Below, one piece after another: positions 9,673-19,292 of a stretch of DNA of 32,980 bases. The first letter of the stretch is position 1. Each line of letters starts with the position of its first letter. Position numbers and translations under genes: made by a program. The notes below the pieces were generated by a model. It did not search any database and was not told the DNA's origin. It saw only the letters and a program-made list of their open reading frames with translations. Source of the DNA: Cladosporium sp. IMV 00045 (Eukaryota > Ascomycota > Dothideomycetes > Cladosporiales > Cladosporiaceae); assembly GCA_001931905.2 (NCBI GenBank), contig MSJI02000203.1, forward strand, positions 1 through 32,980, given 5' to 3'.

Positions 9673-10393
9673 GCTTAGGCAACGACACACTCATGTATAG
9701 GGCTAGTGAAAATCCGACTTGTTAGATGTCCAGATACCCGACTAATGAAAGTCGAAGCGCCCAATCCTTCGCGTCCAAATGATCTTACAAAACGATGAAT
9801 CTCTGACATAGCGTTCGAGCGCAAATCTTAAATTTCCATTTCGACTGCTTAAGACTTGTAGAGGACAACAACTGCTCCAGAATTACTTTCTACAGGTCTT
9901 TAGCAGATGGCGCGCCCTTGGTTCGATTGATGGAGATGCATCGCGAGACGGAAACGTCATGCTTGTTTTCCGAAGGTGGAATTGGCCTATTATTTCGTAT
10001 CCAGTCCTATCTTGCCGTCTACGAAGTTTTGTGTATCAGGTCTTCGCTTTTGTGACGGCGAAGTGTAAATAACATATGTAGCCACCAAATCCGTCTACAA
10101 GAGTCAGCTCTTCCATCGCAACAGTAGAGGCAATCGAGCGAGGGCTCTCTCAGTTGTCATGAGCGGACGATCTATTACGGTCCATTCTTGTCTATGTATC
10201 AACCGCAAAGAACGTCTTGTTTCAACCCTCAACTTTAATCTGGAGGAACGGCGAGCGGCGAGGAGACCCTCGACGATAATATGGTCAGGGTCCCAATGGC
10301 CAGCTCGGAGCGCCAACACTAGCCACGCCACACTCCCAAACTTGTTGATGCCTCACGGGTCAGACCTACATGACTTGCAACTGACTTGCTTAC
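9673..10393. other. intergenic, nothing recognised
   Basis: About 720 bp with no convincing frame. A downstream exon of the 10394-11239 gene could lie in its right part, because a GTGAGTAAG donor coincides with that gene's stop codon, but no acceptor is compelling. Confidence 0.35.
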
Positions 10394-11239
10394 TCACGTC
10401 CAGGACATCTCCATCCCAGTCAGCCAATGAAGTGGACGTTTTTGCTCATCGAAACAGTAGATCTCTGACCCGTCTCGGATATAGTCCATGAACGCGAGCG
10501 TTTGGAGTTTCCATGCTGCCGTCCAAAACCAGCCCTCATACTGCGTCCGACCGGGAGGCTTGGAGACTTGATCGCCTTGATCCTCGTGTTCGACATCAAC
10601 AACTTTGACCGAATACGATTGCCATTCGTCGGGGTAATCCTTGATCGGTGTTGGAAACTGCAATAAGTTCTGCACAACTTCATCATCAAAGATAATAAAG
10701 AACCTGTACCGCGGGGACTCGGACATCTCAGCTCCTCGCTCTTCGATCCAGTCTTTGGCGAGCTGGCGGATACGCGACATCGAAGCACCGTTCAATTTGG
10801 AGGGGTTCTGGATGACGTTGTTCTTCAGATGTGCCCAGATCAGTTGCTCTGGCTCATTGGCGTCTCCAGTGTAGTGCTCGTGATCGTCGTCAACTTCCAC
10901 GAAACACTCGAAGCGCATGTACTCATGGAGAATCGCTAAGGCGCGCTCGAACTCGGAATCGGGGCAAGCAGGAGAGTAGGCGGTTCTGTATATTTGGAAA
11001 CCCCAGTTGTAATTGTCTCGATGACACCCGTGAAGCTCATCGAGCGTTTTGAAGCTTGGACGCCAACTGCCTGCAGTGCCTCCTTGGGAGCCATCACATC
11101 CGGCGGCAGAGGCAATGGACCTGTGGGTGAAGATATGGTGGCGGGTTGGATTGGATGGTCCAAGATTCAGAGAAGATGACAAAGTGAGCTGTTTCAAAGA
11201 ACTTGAGAAATTGATGAGATTGAAAGGTATTATCTTCAT
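10394..11239 (-). CDS. hypothetical fungal protein, 281 aa
   Basis: This is an uninterrupted frame of 281 codons from the ATG at 11239. The core (NWGFQIYRTAY, then an aromatic/acidic region, a region around PRYRFFIIFDD and EGWFWTAAWKLQTLAFMDY) resembles a widespread family of fungal proteins without an assigned role, as far as I can judge from memory. The first 60 residues are Ser-rich with few acidic residues and could be a targeting sequence or the result of a too-distal start. The stop codon lies inside a strong donor-like sequence (TGGAC, then GTGAGTAAG at 10389-10397), so the true C-terminus may be spliced and slightly longer. There is no signal peptide and no catalytic motif that I recognise. 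Confidence 0.65.
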   Translation of the reverse strand: MKIIPFNLINFSSSLKQLTLSSSLNLGPSNPTRHHIFTHRSIASAAGCDGSQGGTAGSWRPSFKTLDELHGCHRDNYNWGFQIYRTAYSPACPDSEFERALAILHEYMRFECFVEVDDDHEHYTGDANEPEQLIWAHLKNNVIQNPSKLNGASMSRIRQLAKDWIEERGAEMSESPRYRFFIIFDDEVVQNLLQFPTPIKDYPDEWQSYSVKVVDVEHEDQGDQVSKPPGRTQYEGWFWTAAWKLQTLAFMDYIRDGSEIYCFDEQKRPLHWLTGMEMSWT

Positions 11240-12357
11240 CTTTTCGGGTCACTCGCAACTGCGTTCAACATTGAACAACTGAAGTCTTGGTGCACTGGCC
11301 AGCGGCGCCTGGGCTAGCGCAACTTCGATGTGCACCGTCGTTTCAAACTATTGGAGGTCCGAGTCTCCAGGCACCAGCACTAGCTTGAAGTTTCTCTGGT
11401 GGCGGCGTCGGGCGTTGTACGGATGTCCAAGGCATCAATTCGCTCTCACATCGCAAACACGGCAAAGTGACGAAAACTGCTCCTAGAATGCTGCCAGACA
11501 CTCGGACTGATTGCCCAAGATCGACTCATTGGGTCTCGTTTGATGCGATGGAAAGTGACGTCACGAGACCGCAATCAGACTTGCCTGTGGCCTTTCAAAT
11601 CAACCTCACCTTTCCGGTGTCTGAAGAGTGGCTGATGGAGCTCGAGCGCGCTATGATTGGCGTCCCAGACTATTTTGACTGGAGCAGAGATATCAGAACA
11701 TTTTCCCAATCGTTGCCCTGAGAAACTAATCACCTCTAACTTGGGCGTTAGCATAAGTTACTTTAACGTTATTACAGTTTCGACCACAACAGGCTCAGCT
11801 CATTGACAATAGAACAATTGGGCTTCTTGATCACAGCAAGTAAGTGATCTTCCGGTAACGCACATTCCACGACAGTAGTGGCAGTATCGATTAAGTCGAT
11901 ATTACGATACGTACCTCATCTCTAATTGATTTATACCCACATGGGAGTTGGGAGGATCGAACAGCGCATCACTATCGCTCAACTGTTGGAAATGCTAGCG
12001 CTTGAGCGCTTGAGAGACCAGACATCGTGAAGTAGCCTGGCTGCTTCACCAATCATATTCGTCTGGCTACAGACCTGTTGGCGAGCCTTCCGAGGTATCT
12101 AGTTCCAGTAGAGTCGGAATGTCTTGGAAGGAGTAATGGGTGCGCAGCCAGAGATCGCATGTGTGGCCGAGACGTTCTGTCAAATAAAACGAATACGGCC
12201 ACAAGAAACTTCGTGCCTCACATCGTATTGAGTGTCAATGAGATGTCAGTGGCTGTATGCTACGAAAGGAGGCTGGCCATGTTTTGCAGCTGAAACAAAA
12301 GGCCGTGAGCCAATCCGGTGCTGCCAACTGAGAAGGTTGCCTTCCGTCCGTCCGCGC
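11240..12357. other. intergenic, one small doubtful frame
   Basis: About 1.1 kb. The only frame of note is 11467-11721 (plus, 84 codons, containing FPVSEEWLMELERAMIGVP), which has no recognised family and no clear promoter. The remainder is frame-poor on both strands. Confidence 0.35.
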
Positions 12358-14452
12358 TCACGTGGCAAAGCGGAAGTCAAGTCTGAGTACTAAGTCAGTC
12401 CAAGTCTCTCGACTGGGAAGCTTTCAAAGCGTACCTCTTGTTGCCTTGATCACTTGTCGTCGACCGATAATGATGCTGTTCTTCCGGGGTCATGGCATCC
12501 CACTTCTTTGCCCTGCTGTTGTTCCTCCAGCGGTAGTAGAAGTATGTCCCCGGATACTGGATGGCGCACATCCATACACAGATGACTAGTAGGCCTGTAT
12601 TGGCTTTGTAGTATCTTGGAGCGTCGGTAGGTTGGTAGACTATGTTCAGGTTAGCCAGAGGAAGCAGTCAACCTCAAGGTTTGTGAGACTTACTGTTCGC
12701 GCCGATCATGCCACTGACTTGGACCCACATGTTGTAAAGGCTTGGATAGTGTTAGCATAGCCGAGACTTGTGACAGAATCTACACTTACGATGCAGATAC
12801 GGTTCGATTCTGGACTGAACCTGCATTTCTGCTCGTCCATGCCACTTGTATGGGATGAGTACTAAGCTGATCAGGATGAATGTCAATTTTGAATGCTAAT
12901 GGATCGACTCACTAGGGAAATGACAGCAGAATAGTGGCAATTGCGAAGTATACCCAAGGTCCAATGGGATCAGGCAAAGCGATCAGAGCAGCGAAACAAG
13001 GCAGCAGCCAAGCATCTTCTGCCATGGCGACGATGCTCCTGTTGTTGACAAGCTCACTGAATGCAGTGATGAGAAGCATAGTCAGACAGGAACCCACGAT
13101 CCAAGGGATAGATAGCAGATTGGTCTGGATGACATCAAATCCCAGGCCTCGGAAGGAGAGAGTCAAGTACTGATTCACTGGGTATTTGGGCAGACCGAAG
13201 AGTAGGCCCAACATATAGAGAGGCCACATGTCGTAGTCTTTGGCGCATTCCCAGATCTGCCGAACCTCCAGACCTTGCCTGTTGTACATGCCACCTTTCT
13301 GAGGGTCGTCCCTGATGACGGCATTGACGATGATCTTAGCTTCTTTCTCGTTGAAGTAGCCCCTCGGAAACCACCAACTCTTTGTGTTTGCAGGTGAGCT
13401 AGGCATCAGGAAGAATGACGCAATACCGATCAAGAAGGTGAAGAGGCCTTCGATGAGGAAGAGCCAGCGCCATCCTTCGTAGCCTAGGACGCCACGCATT
13501 GACAGCAAGCCGACAGCAGCGAATCCCACGCCGATGTCAACCAGCTGTGACGACATCCAGAACCAAGCCAGTCTGATAGGCAGTCTCGGACCTGTGTACC
13601 AGTACGAAAGATAGAGAATCGTGTCAGGGATGAATCCTCCCTGGAATGTTGCGATCAGATATCTGGTGGCCAGGAATGATGCTCTTCCCTGCAGGAAGAA
13701 CTGCATTGCAGAGATTAGACTGAAGCAGCAGATCTGGATGGGAATCCAGAGATCGGGGCCAATGCGCTTAGAGATGAGTTGTGACGGCAACTCTGCAACC
13801 AGGAACCCAACCCGAGAGATTGTCTGACCGATATTGTAGTCGACTTGAGTGATACCCAGATCGTCGAGCATGTTGTCGGATACGGCGTTGGTGATGTTAC
13901 CGCGATCGATGTTCAAAGCGGCGAACATGACGCAGACCCATATCTATCTCGAGTCAACAATACTTCGCTCTTTCGTGACCAGAGTCAACTCCTTACCATA
14001 ATCTTCCAGTCGACCTTGTGTCTCACTTTGTTTTCCTCTCTCCATGTCCAGAGAAATTTCGGATCAAAAGATGCCCAATTCTCCCACTTCGGATGTATGT
14101 AGAGGTGCTTGTATTCTTCGATATTTTCAGAATCCCAGAGACTTGTCTGCGTGGCAATCTGCTATGTATTAGCTGAGTGCGAGGGAGTGGATGAGTCAGA
14201 ATATCGCACAGCATCGGGGTCGACTTGATCACTCTTGGGACCCTTTCGAATCCTTAATAGCCTGAGAATCGCATCTCCCATAGCCGACTCCATCCGACGG
14301 CTTTCATGAGTGGCAGAGATAGGATCAGCCTTGGTGGTGACATTTTCGGGTACTTTGTCGTTGACGGTTTTCTTGGAGTCTGAGGAAGCGTCTCCAGTCG
14401 GAGGGAGTACATCAGCCGGTGAGCCTGCAATGATTGGGCTATGTGTAGACAT
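12358..14452 (-). CDS. MFS anion:cation symporter family permease (Dal5/allantoate type), seven exons, 594 aa
   Basis: Exons in coding order are 14210-14452, 13997-14158, 12913-13943, 12790-12861, 12694-12740, 12435-12639 and 12358-12382. The six introns are 49-54 nt, all GT-AG, and the sum is exactly 595 codons. Family hallmarks are the cytosolic lead DAIATQ, NIDRGNITNA after the first membrane segment, ELPSQLISKRIGPD, FQGGFIPD, RGVLGYEGWRWLFLIEG, SSPANTKSWWFPRGYFNE, RGLGFDVIQTNLLSIP, VAWTSRNAGSVQNRTVSAS, YNMWVQVSGMIGANIY and a tail ending GNKRLDFRFAT. Twelve membrane segments are expected. Relatives import allantoate, nicotinate, pantothenate, biotin precursors or small organic anions at the plasma membrane; the substrate is not readable here. 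The 25-nt last exon and the 47-nt fifth exon are easily missed by gene finders. I see no break. Confidence 0.92.
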
Positions 14453-14541
14453 ATTCTTGATAGTCCGTCAAGTGCAAGATTGCGATGACTCGAGGTTACG
14501 CAAAGAGTTGAGAATGGTTTTGACCCAGGATTTATTGCTTC

Positions 14542-14547
14542 ATATAC
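14542..14547 (-). promoter_or_regulatory. TATA-like box of the MFS permease gene
   Basis: GGGTATATG on the minus strand about 90 nt upstream of the ATG at 14452. This is positional evidence only. Confidence 0.3.
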
Positions 14548-15170
14548 CCATTCTCGACACCCACAAGAAACGCAAAGGCCGAGCAAGCACGGGACGTCGC
14601 CAAGTCACTATCTCTCAAGCGCATTCAAGCGCGACAATGCATGCTTGGTTCAGAGGTAAGAGAAAGCATATGGACGTATCATATCGATCGTCCAAGGGAG
14701 CGGATACTATCGATAGGATGCCACGAGAGACGGCGCGATCACGCAAGTGCCGAGTCAATGCCCTTTTGCTCACCTCGTGGGTCAGCTGTATGGAAGAAGT
14801 CTGGCTTGGGGATGGAAGGCAAGCCTTGCCATATATCTTACCAGTGTGGCATCTATGTTACGCCATTCTATCGAAGCTTGCGCCATTCGCTTGTGCATGT
14901 ACTAAGCTAGACTAGATGTCTTGCTTGAGGGCACAGTAGACGTTTTCGGCTTGTCCCGTCGAAGGCCAAGTCAAGCACCGGAAAGTATTTCGACTTGATA
15001 CCATTCGCTGATGTCCTTTTTTTCTAATACCAGGGCTAATGAACAAAGCACTCTTCAGCGCCAAGCGACTTTCCTGACAACTCTCCTATCTGACAAAGAG
15101 CTTATCTTAAGCCTGGTCGTAACCGTAATCTATCGACACCTCCCCTTAATCATCGTAGTCTCATACCGAG
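14548..15170. other. intergenic, nothing recognised
   Basis: About 620 bp between the permease promoter and the GH5 3' end. Open frames on the plus strand are antisense shadows that extend from the permease first exon; no gene is supported. Confidence 0.4.
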
Positions 15171-16580
15171 CTAACTGCAGTACGACTCGTTAGTTTGCTT
15201 AGTGATGACACCGGCGTCAATCAAGCAAGTATAACACCAGTAATCCTGCTGCACACCCTCGCCATCCACCGCGTCCATCGTGTATGTTACAGCAGTCCAG
15301 AACGACCCACCGGCCAAATCTTTCTGGAAAGCGTAACGCTGGGTGTCGAAGAGGAGCTTTCGCGATGCGAAGGTGTTGTTGTACTTAGTCTGTAGTGACC
15401 ATTCTCCAACGAAAGTAGGGAATTTGGTCGAGGCGGTCTTGAGGTATGCGGATTGGCCACAGACGGTGGGTGCCACGTACTGAGCGTAGGTGCCGGCGGC
15501 GGCGAAGTAGTAGACGTGGCTGTCGATCACCAGATTCTTCGACTCGTCGAAGAAAGGAGCCCAGAAGTCGGGGCCCTTGAAGTTGTCCTGGAGCATGACA
15601 GGAATGCGCTTGTCGAGCTTCTCGACCTTCTTGAAGACGCCGTCCATGTACGTGAGAACCCAGTTTGCACCAGCGTCAGTGAGACCTGCCGGCGACCCAA
15701 AGCCAGCAAAGTGGGTGTCCGAGGCTTCATTGATAGCGGCGAAGGTGAAAGCATTCTGATGGCCTGAGTTCTTGATGAATTTGAGGACTTCATCCACGGC
15801 GCGGAAAGAGTAGTCGAGGTTGGTGGTGTTTTGAAACCAGTCACCATGGCCGAGGGCTTCGCCAATGTCAAGGCTGTTGACACCGCCTGGGAGCGAGTGG
15901 AGACCGACGATGATATGCATCCCGTACTTCTCGATGGCATACTTAGTGATGGTGCTGAGGAATTTTTGCTGATTACCGGTGTAGAACTGTGAGCCGGGAA
16001 CCTTGACCCACGCAGCATAGGTTGTGGGAATGCGGAGGGTGTTCACCCCAACAGACGCAAGCTTGTCAATGGTGCTGGTGTTCAAGAACGAAGCGTAACG
16101 AGCCTCGAGCGCAGGGCCACACTTGTCGCCGAGGTTGCCGCACAGCGTCCACTCATCCGGAGCAGACGGGTCGAGAGAGTTGAACCATTCCGGGTCATGG
16201 GTCTTCTCCTTTGCGAGCCAGCCGCCAAGATTCGCACCATTGGCCTTGTAAGTTTTCCAGTTGATGTAGTTGCCACCGTTGACACCTTTGGGCCAGTTGA
16301 TGGTCGGGTGGTAGCGCTCAGGTCCAGTTGCATCGCCGCTAATGGTGAAGGGACATTGATCATGGTATTGCGTGATGGTTCCATGCTTGCTGCCAGCATT
16401 GGTGTGGAGTACGACACCGAGACCCTTGAGAAGCGTGTTCAGGCTTGTGGTAGTGTCGGCGACGACGGTGCCAACGACGTTGCCTACCGCGTTGAAGATG
16501 TCTCCAAGGAGACCCGGTGTTGGGGCCGCTGCAGCCGTTGAGACAAGCAGCGCGGTGGTGATGGAAGCTCCAGGACGCAT
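15171..16580 (-). CDS. secreted GH5 exo-beta-1,3-glucanase-like enzyme, 469 aa
   Basis: Single exon from the ATG at 16580. MRPGASITTALLVSTAAAAP is a signal peptide, so the protein is secreted or wall-associated. ANLGGWLAKE, LRIPTTYAAW and HSLPGG correspond to the usual GH5 exoglucanase blocks. The acid/base Glu is E285 in AINEAS, DSHVYYF follows, and the nucleophile is E393 in FVGEWSL. The enzyme is expected to release glucose from beta-1,3-glucans of fungal or plant walls. It is longer than the common 400-420-aa exoglucanases because of about 80 extra residues before the catalytic domain (LLGDIFNAVGNVVGTVVA and onwards) that I do not recognise. A TATATAA box lies about 80 nt upstream. All key residues are present and the gene looks intact. 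Confidence 0.92.
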   Translation of the reverse strand: MRPGASITTALLVSTAAAAPTPGLLGDIFNAVGNVVGTVVADTTTSLNTLLKGLGVVLHTNAGSKHGTITQYHDQCPFTISGDATGPERYHPTINWPKGVNGGNYINWKTYKANGANLGGWLAKEKTHDPEWFNSLDPSAPDEWTLCGNLGDKCGPALEARYASFLNTSTIDKLASVGVNTLRIPTTYAAWVKVPGSQFYTGNQQKFLSTITKYAIEKYGMHIIVGLHSLPGGVNSLDIGEALGHGDWFQNTTNLDYSFRAVDEVLKFIKNSGHQNAFTFAAINEASDTHFAGFGSPAGLTDAGANWVLTYMDGVFKKVEKLDKRIPVMLQDNFKGPDFWAPFFDESKNLVIDSHVYYFAAAGTYAQYVAPTVCGQSAYLKTASTKFPTFVGEWSLQTKYNNTFASRKLLFDTQRYAFQKDLAGGSFWTAVTYTMDAVDGEGVQQDYWCYTCLIDAGVITKQTNESYCS

Positions 16581-16658
16581 GGCTAGGAACGATGAGAGGA
16601 GTGAAGTGGGATTGAGCTGTCGCGATGTGGGTCATCAGTTTCGTGTCAAAAGCCAGCC

Positions 16659-16665
16659 TTATATA
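16659..16665 (-). promoter_or_regulatory. TATA box of the GH5 gene
   Basis: TATATAA read on the minus strand, 79 nt above the ATG at 16580. It is a good consensus at the expected spacing. Confidence 0.5.
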
Positions 16666-17691
16666 CCTGTCGTCTTCGACAGGCCGCACCATGAGCAGCT
16701 TTTTCCCAAGTGCGACTGGCGCATCTAGACTTCGCTATTGAAAGCTTTTTCTTGCTTGATCCGATAAGTTACGGGAAGAGATGTCATGGCTGTGGAGAGA
16801 CGGCTCGCATGTGTGGTACCTCTACCGCGTGAAGATTTGCGCCGGCAGATGGTAACACCTTGCCACCAGGACGGATCGGCCATGCAAATGCTCTAGGTCG
16901 ACGACAGACAACGTGCGGTCATGGAAGGTGCCGTCAACAGGGCAAGATCAGACGTGACCTCGGGGCGATAAGCTTCTGGCAGCCGTGGAATAATGCTGGG
17001 AGAAGCAAGCTCGGCAAGTCTGCTTGTGGTGAAGAACGGCGTGACGGCCAGACGCTGCTGGCCCTAACTTGAAGCTTTCCGTGGTCTCGATGAGGAGCAC
17101 AAGCCTGTTAGGTACATGTAGTTAGGGCTTTGATCCGTCAGACCGAGCCAGGCACCAGGCACTAGGCACAAAGCATCGGGCACCAACGTGTCGTCACTGG
17201 CGCTGGTCGTTTGTATTTGTGGACGTCGAAAGCGGCACTGTAAGTCTCATATGTCTCGTCTCGAACGAGCGCGATCGAGGCGCACATCAATCCTGCACTT
17301 GTGCATGATGTTATGGATGCAACCATCGGACTCCCGACAGTCTGGTGCGCCGGATGCGTAGGAACGATCCATCCACATGGCTCTTAAGCTCGGATCATGC
17401 ACTTAGGGCATGCTCCCGGGAATCCGATTTGTCATCTCCTCAGCAAGCCACAACAACGCTCTTCGCTGCCGGGCTGCTCGACCGAAAAGGGCATCCCTCC
17501 GGACACTGTGTTTCCATACCTGTTCTATCATTCTCACGGTGGCACGAGCCTTCTGGCCTCTCTCGGAGTTCCGCTATCACTTAGGATCGTACGGGTGCGA
17601 TATAGCTAAATAGCCCTGTAACTTATAGCCGTGCGGTTTCTAACTCGAAATCTCAGCCCAGTGTGCGCACAAACTCAGTAACATCGTTCGC
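16666..17691. other. intergenic, short degenerate AGGCAC repeats only
   Basis: About 1 kb between the GH5 promoter and the small secreted protein gene. A short AGGCAC-type microrepeat occurs near 17150-17170. Several 60-80-codon frames overlap around 17345-17613, but none has a motif or consistent coding character. Confidence 0.4.
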
Positions 17692-18156
17692 TTAGCATTC
17701 ACCAAGCGTGATATCCGTATAGTACTGCCTGGTGAAGTCACCAGAAGGCCAGTCCTGCCTCTTCGCCAGTCCCACAGGCGGCGGGTAAGACCTCTTGAAG
17801 TCCGTCGCTGGGTCCTCGGTCCTTTCATTCTTGCCCTTTCCACACTCTCCGTCAGGAGTCTTGACCTCAATCTCGTATTTCTTAGCGCATTCCGCAGGGC
17901 TGGTGCTGCTGCAGTGGACCCGGATTTCGATGTCGCCGTCCATTTCGAAGGTTTCACCGCCGTCCTGGAAAGCGCTGCATTCGTCTTCGGCGGAGAAGTT
18001 GAGAGGAGTGTTTCCTCGGTCGAGATCCATGCTCGTTCGACAGCGGACTGCGCCCCAGGTCCCTCCAACGTCCATGATGAAGTTCTCTACCTTGATGGCG
18101 GCGAGTGAGCTGGTTGTGAGCGCCAGAAGGGTGGCGTAGGTCTTTGTTGCGTGCAT
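17692..18156 (-). CDS. small secreted cysteine-containing protein, 154 aa
   Basis: Single exon from the ATG at 18156. The first 20 residues (MHATKTYATLLALTTSSLAA) form a clear signal peptide. The mature part of about 134 residues is acidic and has six cysteines (39, 60, 82, 90, 105, 154), the last being the final residue, which suggests three disulphides. Two dibasic KR sites (121-122 and 132-133) could be cut by a Kex2-type protease. A TATAAG element lies about 135 nt upstream (18289-18295). Size, secretion and even cysteine count fit fungal effector or apoplastic proteins, but I recognise no family, so the function is open. It lies next to a secreted glucanase gene. Confidence 0.72.
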   Translation of the reverse strand: MHATKTYATLLALTTSSLAAIKVENFIMDVGGTWGAVRCRTSMDLDRGNTPLNFSAEDECSAFQDGGETFEMDGDIEIRVHCSSTSPAECAKKYEIEVKTPDGECGKGKNERTEDPATDFKRSYPPPVGLAKRQDWPSGDFTRQYYTDITLGEC

Positions 18157-18541
18157 GTTGGTATTTGAGGGTTGCAGTGTCGTTTCAGAGGCTTCGATAG
18201 AAGTTTGGTCAAGTCAAAATATTGGTCAGCTTCGTGATGAGGTTTCTGGTGAGATTTTACTTCCGTCAGGGCGGCCGATCCAGTCATTCTTATAATCATT
18301 CGCAAAGAAGACAAAGGAGGGAGCCCGAGCCATCTAAATGTCAATCCACTTCGCCATTACATTGTCCAAGCCCAGTTCCAAAGAAGTTGACGTCAAGCAG
18401 GCTGTGCTTTCATCGTGCAGAGCTGGTCTTCAGCGCTGCAATTGACCGAAAACCGACTAGTCAGTCTGCAATATCAGTGGAGCGATACATTCTCAGCTCT
18501 GAGGGGAGATGGTAGTCGATCTTTTGGAGAGGTAGACACCC

Positions 18542-18730
18542 CTATCGGGGAGAGACGTGGCAGACTCCACTGTGTTGGTCTCTGTGCGCGACTGCATCTT
18601 TGCAGACGCATTGGTCGTATAATTGGATACCATGACGTTGCAAAGGATTGTGATCAGGGCTTAGCAGCGCATTGCAAGCGAATGCCAAGAGGAGGATTTT
18701 GAGGATCAACAGCCCTGGTGCCTGGTCCAT
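18542..18730 (-). CDS. possible tiny secreted peptide, 62 aa
   Basis: The 62-codon frame from the ATG at 18730 begins MDQAPGLLILKILLLAFACN, a plausible signal peptide. It continues to a short Cys-containing mature part (YDQCVCKDAVAHRDQHSGVC) reminiscent of CVC-pattern small secreted proteins. The frame can also be extended upstream to an ATG at 18778. There is no promoter or codon evidence, and it could be a chance frame or a fragment of a decayed effector gene. Confidence 0.25.
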   Translation of the reverse strand: MDQAPGLLILKILLLAFACNALLSPDHNPLQRHGIQLYDQCVCKDAVAHRDQHSGVCHVSPR

Positions 18731-18778
18731 GACCAAGTTCCAGGCAAAGTGGTTCCAACATCTCGGCAGCTGAAGCAT

Positions 18779-19292
18779 TAGCCTCTGTCAAGCATGTTCA
18801 ATACGAGGTAACAATTTCGAAGGTACCATCTGGCGACTGGCAGTGCTTCAGACTCATGATCGTGGTTGGTATGGGAGCTCTCGGCATCATATCAGTGACG
18901 TGGACAGCGCTCCGAGCTTGATGGGTCTGTTGGCGAGGTTCCTAGTTTCACGAATGTCGAGAAGGCTGTGTATCTCGGCCACAGCTGAAACAAAGCCCAG
19001 AAAGATACCGCTGTGATGCGCGAAGTTGGTGTTGACGTTTTGTTGCTGTTCCTGCGGGGCTGGATGGACCCGTCAAGACTACTTTTGGCCATATGAGACG
19101 CGAACTTCCGAGGAGTCGGGTGATGGATGGTTCACGTTCTGTGGGCAGTTGCTGTCAGAGTGCCTCCTTCTCTCGAGCAGAATCACCAGTACATCGGATG
19201 AGTGTTGATGTAACAGTTGAATTTCAATCCAGTCCTGTACATACCAGTCGTCCTCGTGGGTATCATTGCAAATAAAGAAAACAGCAAGTGCC
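18779..19292. other. intergenic, nothing firm
   Basis: About 510 bp. A plus-strand frame near 18790-18920 contains the hydrophobic run LMIVVGMGALGIISVTWTAL, but it has no usable start and no family, so I do not call a gene. The right end is probably the 3' UTR of the WD protein gene. Confidence 0.35.

Noticed and set aside
9915..9930. GGTTCGATTGAT resembling a tRNA B box
   Set aside because: No A box at the right distance and no cloverleaf could be formed around it.
11467..11721. 84-codon plus-strand frame
   Set aside because: There is no recognised family, promoter or splice partners; it could be a fragment, but the support is too thin for a gene call.
14310..14915. 201-codon plus-strand frame over the permease first exon
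   Set aside because: It is antisense to a well-supported exon, has no domain, and its right part is intergenic; it is a shadow frame.
17397..17613. Three overlapping 67-79-codon frames
   Set aside because: They lie in three different frames over the same DNA, with no motif and no consistent start; they reflect local stop-codon scarcity.
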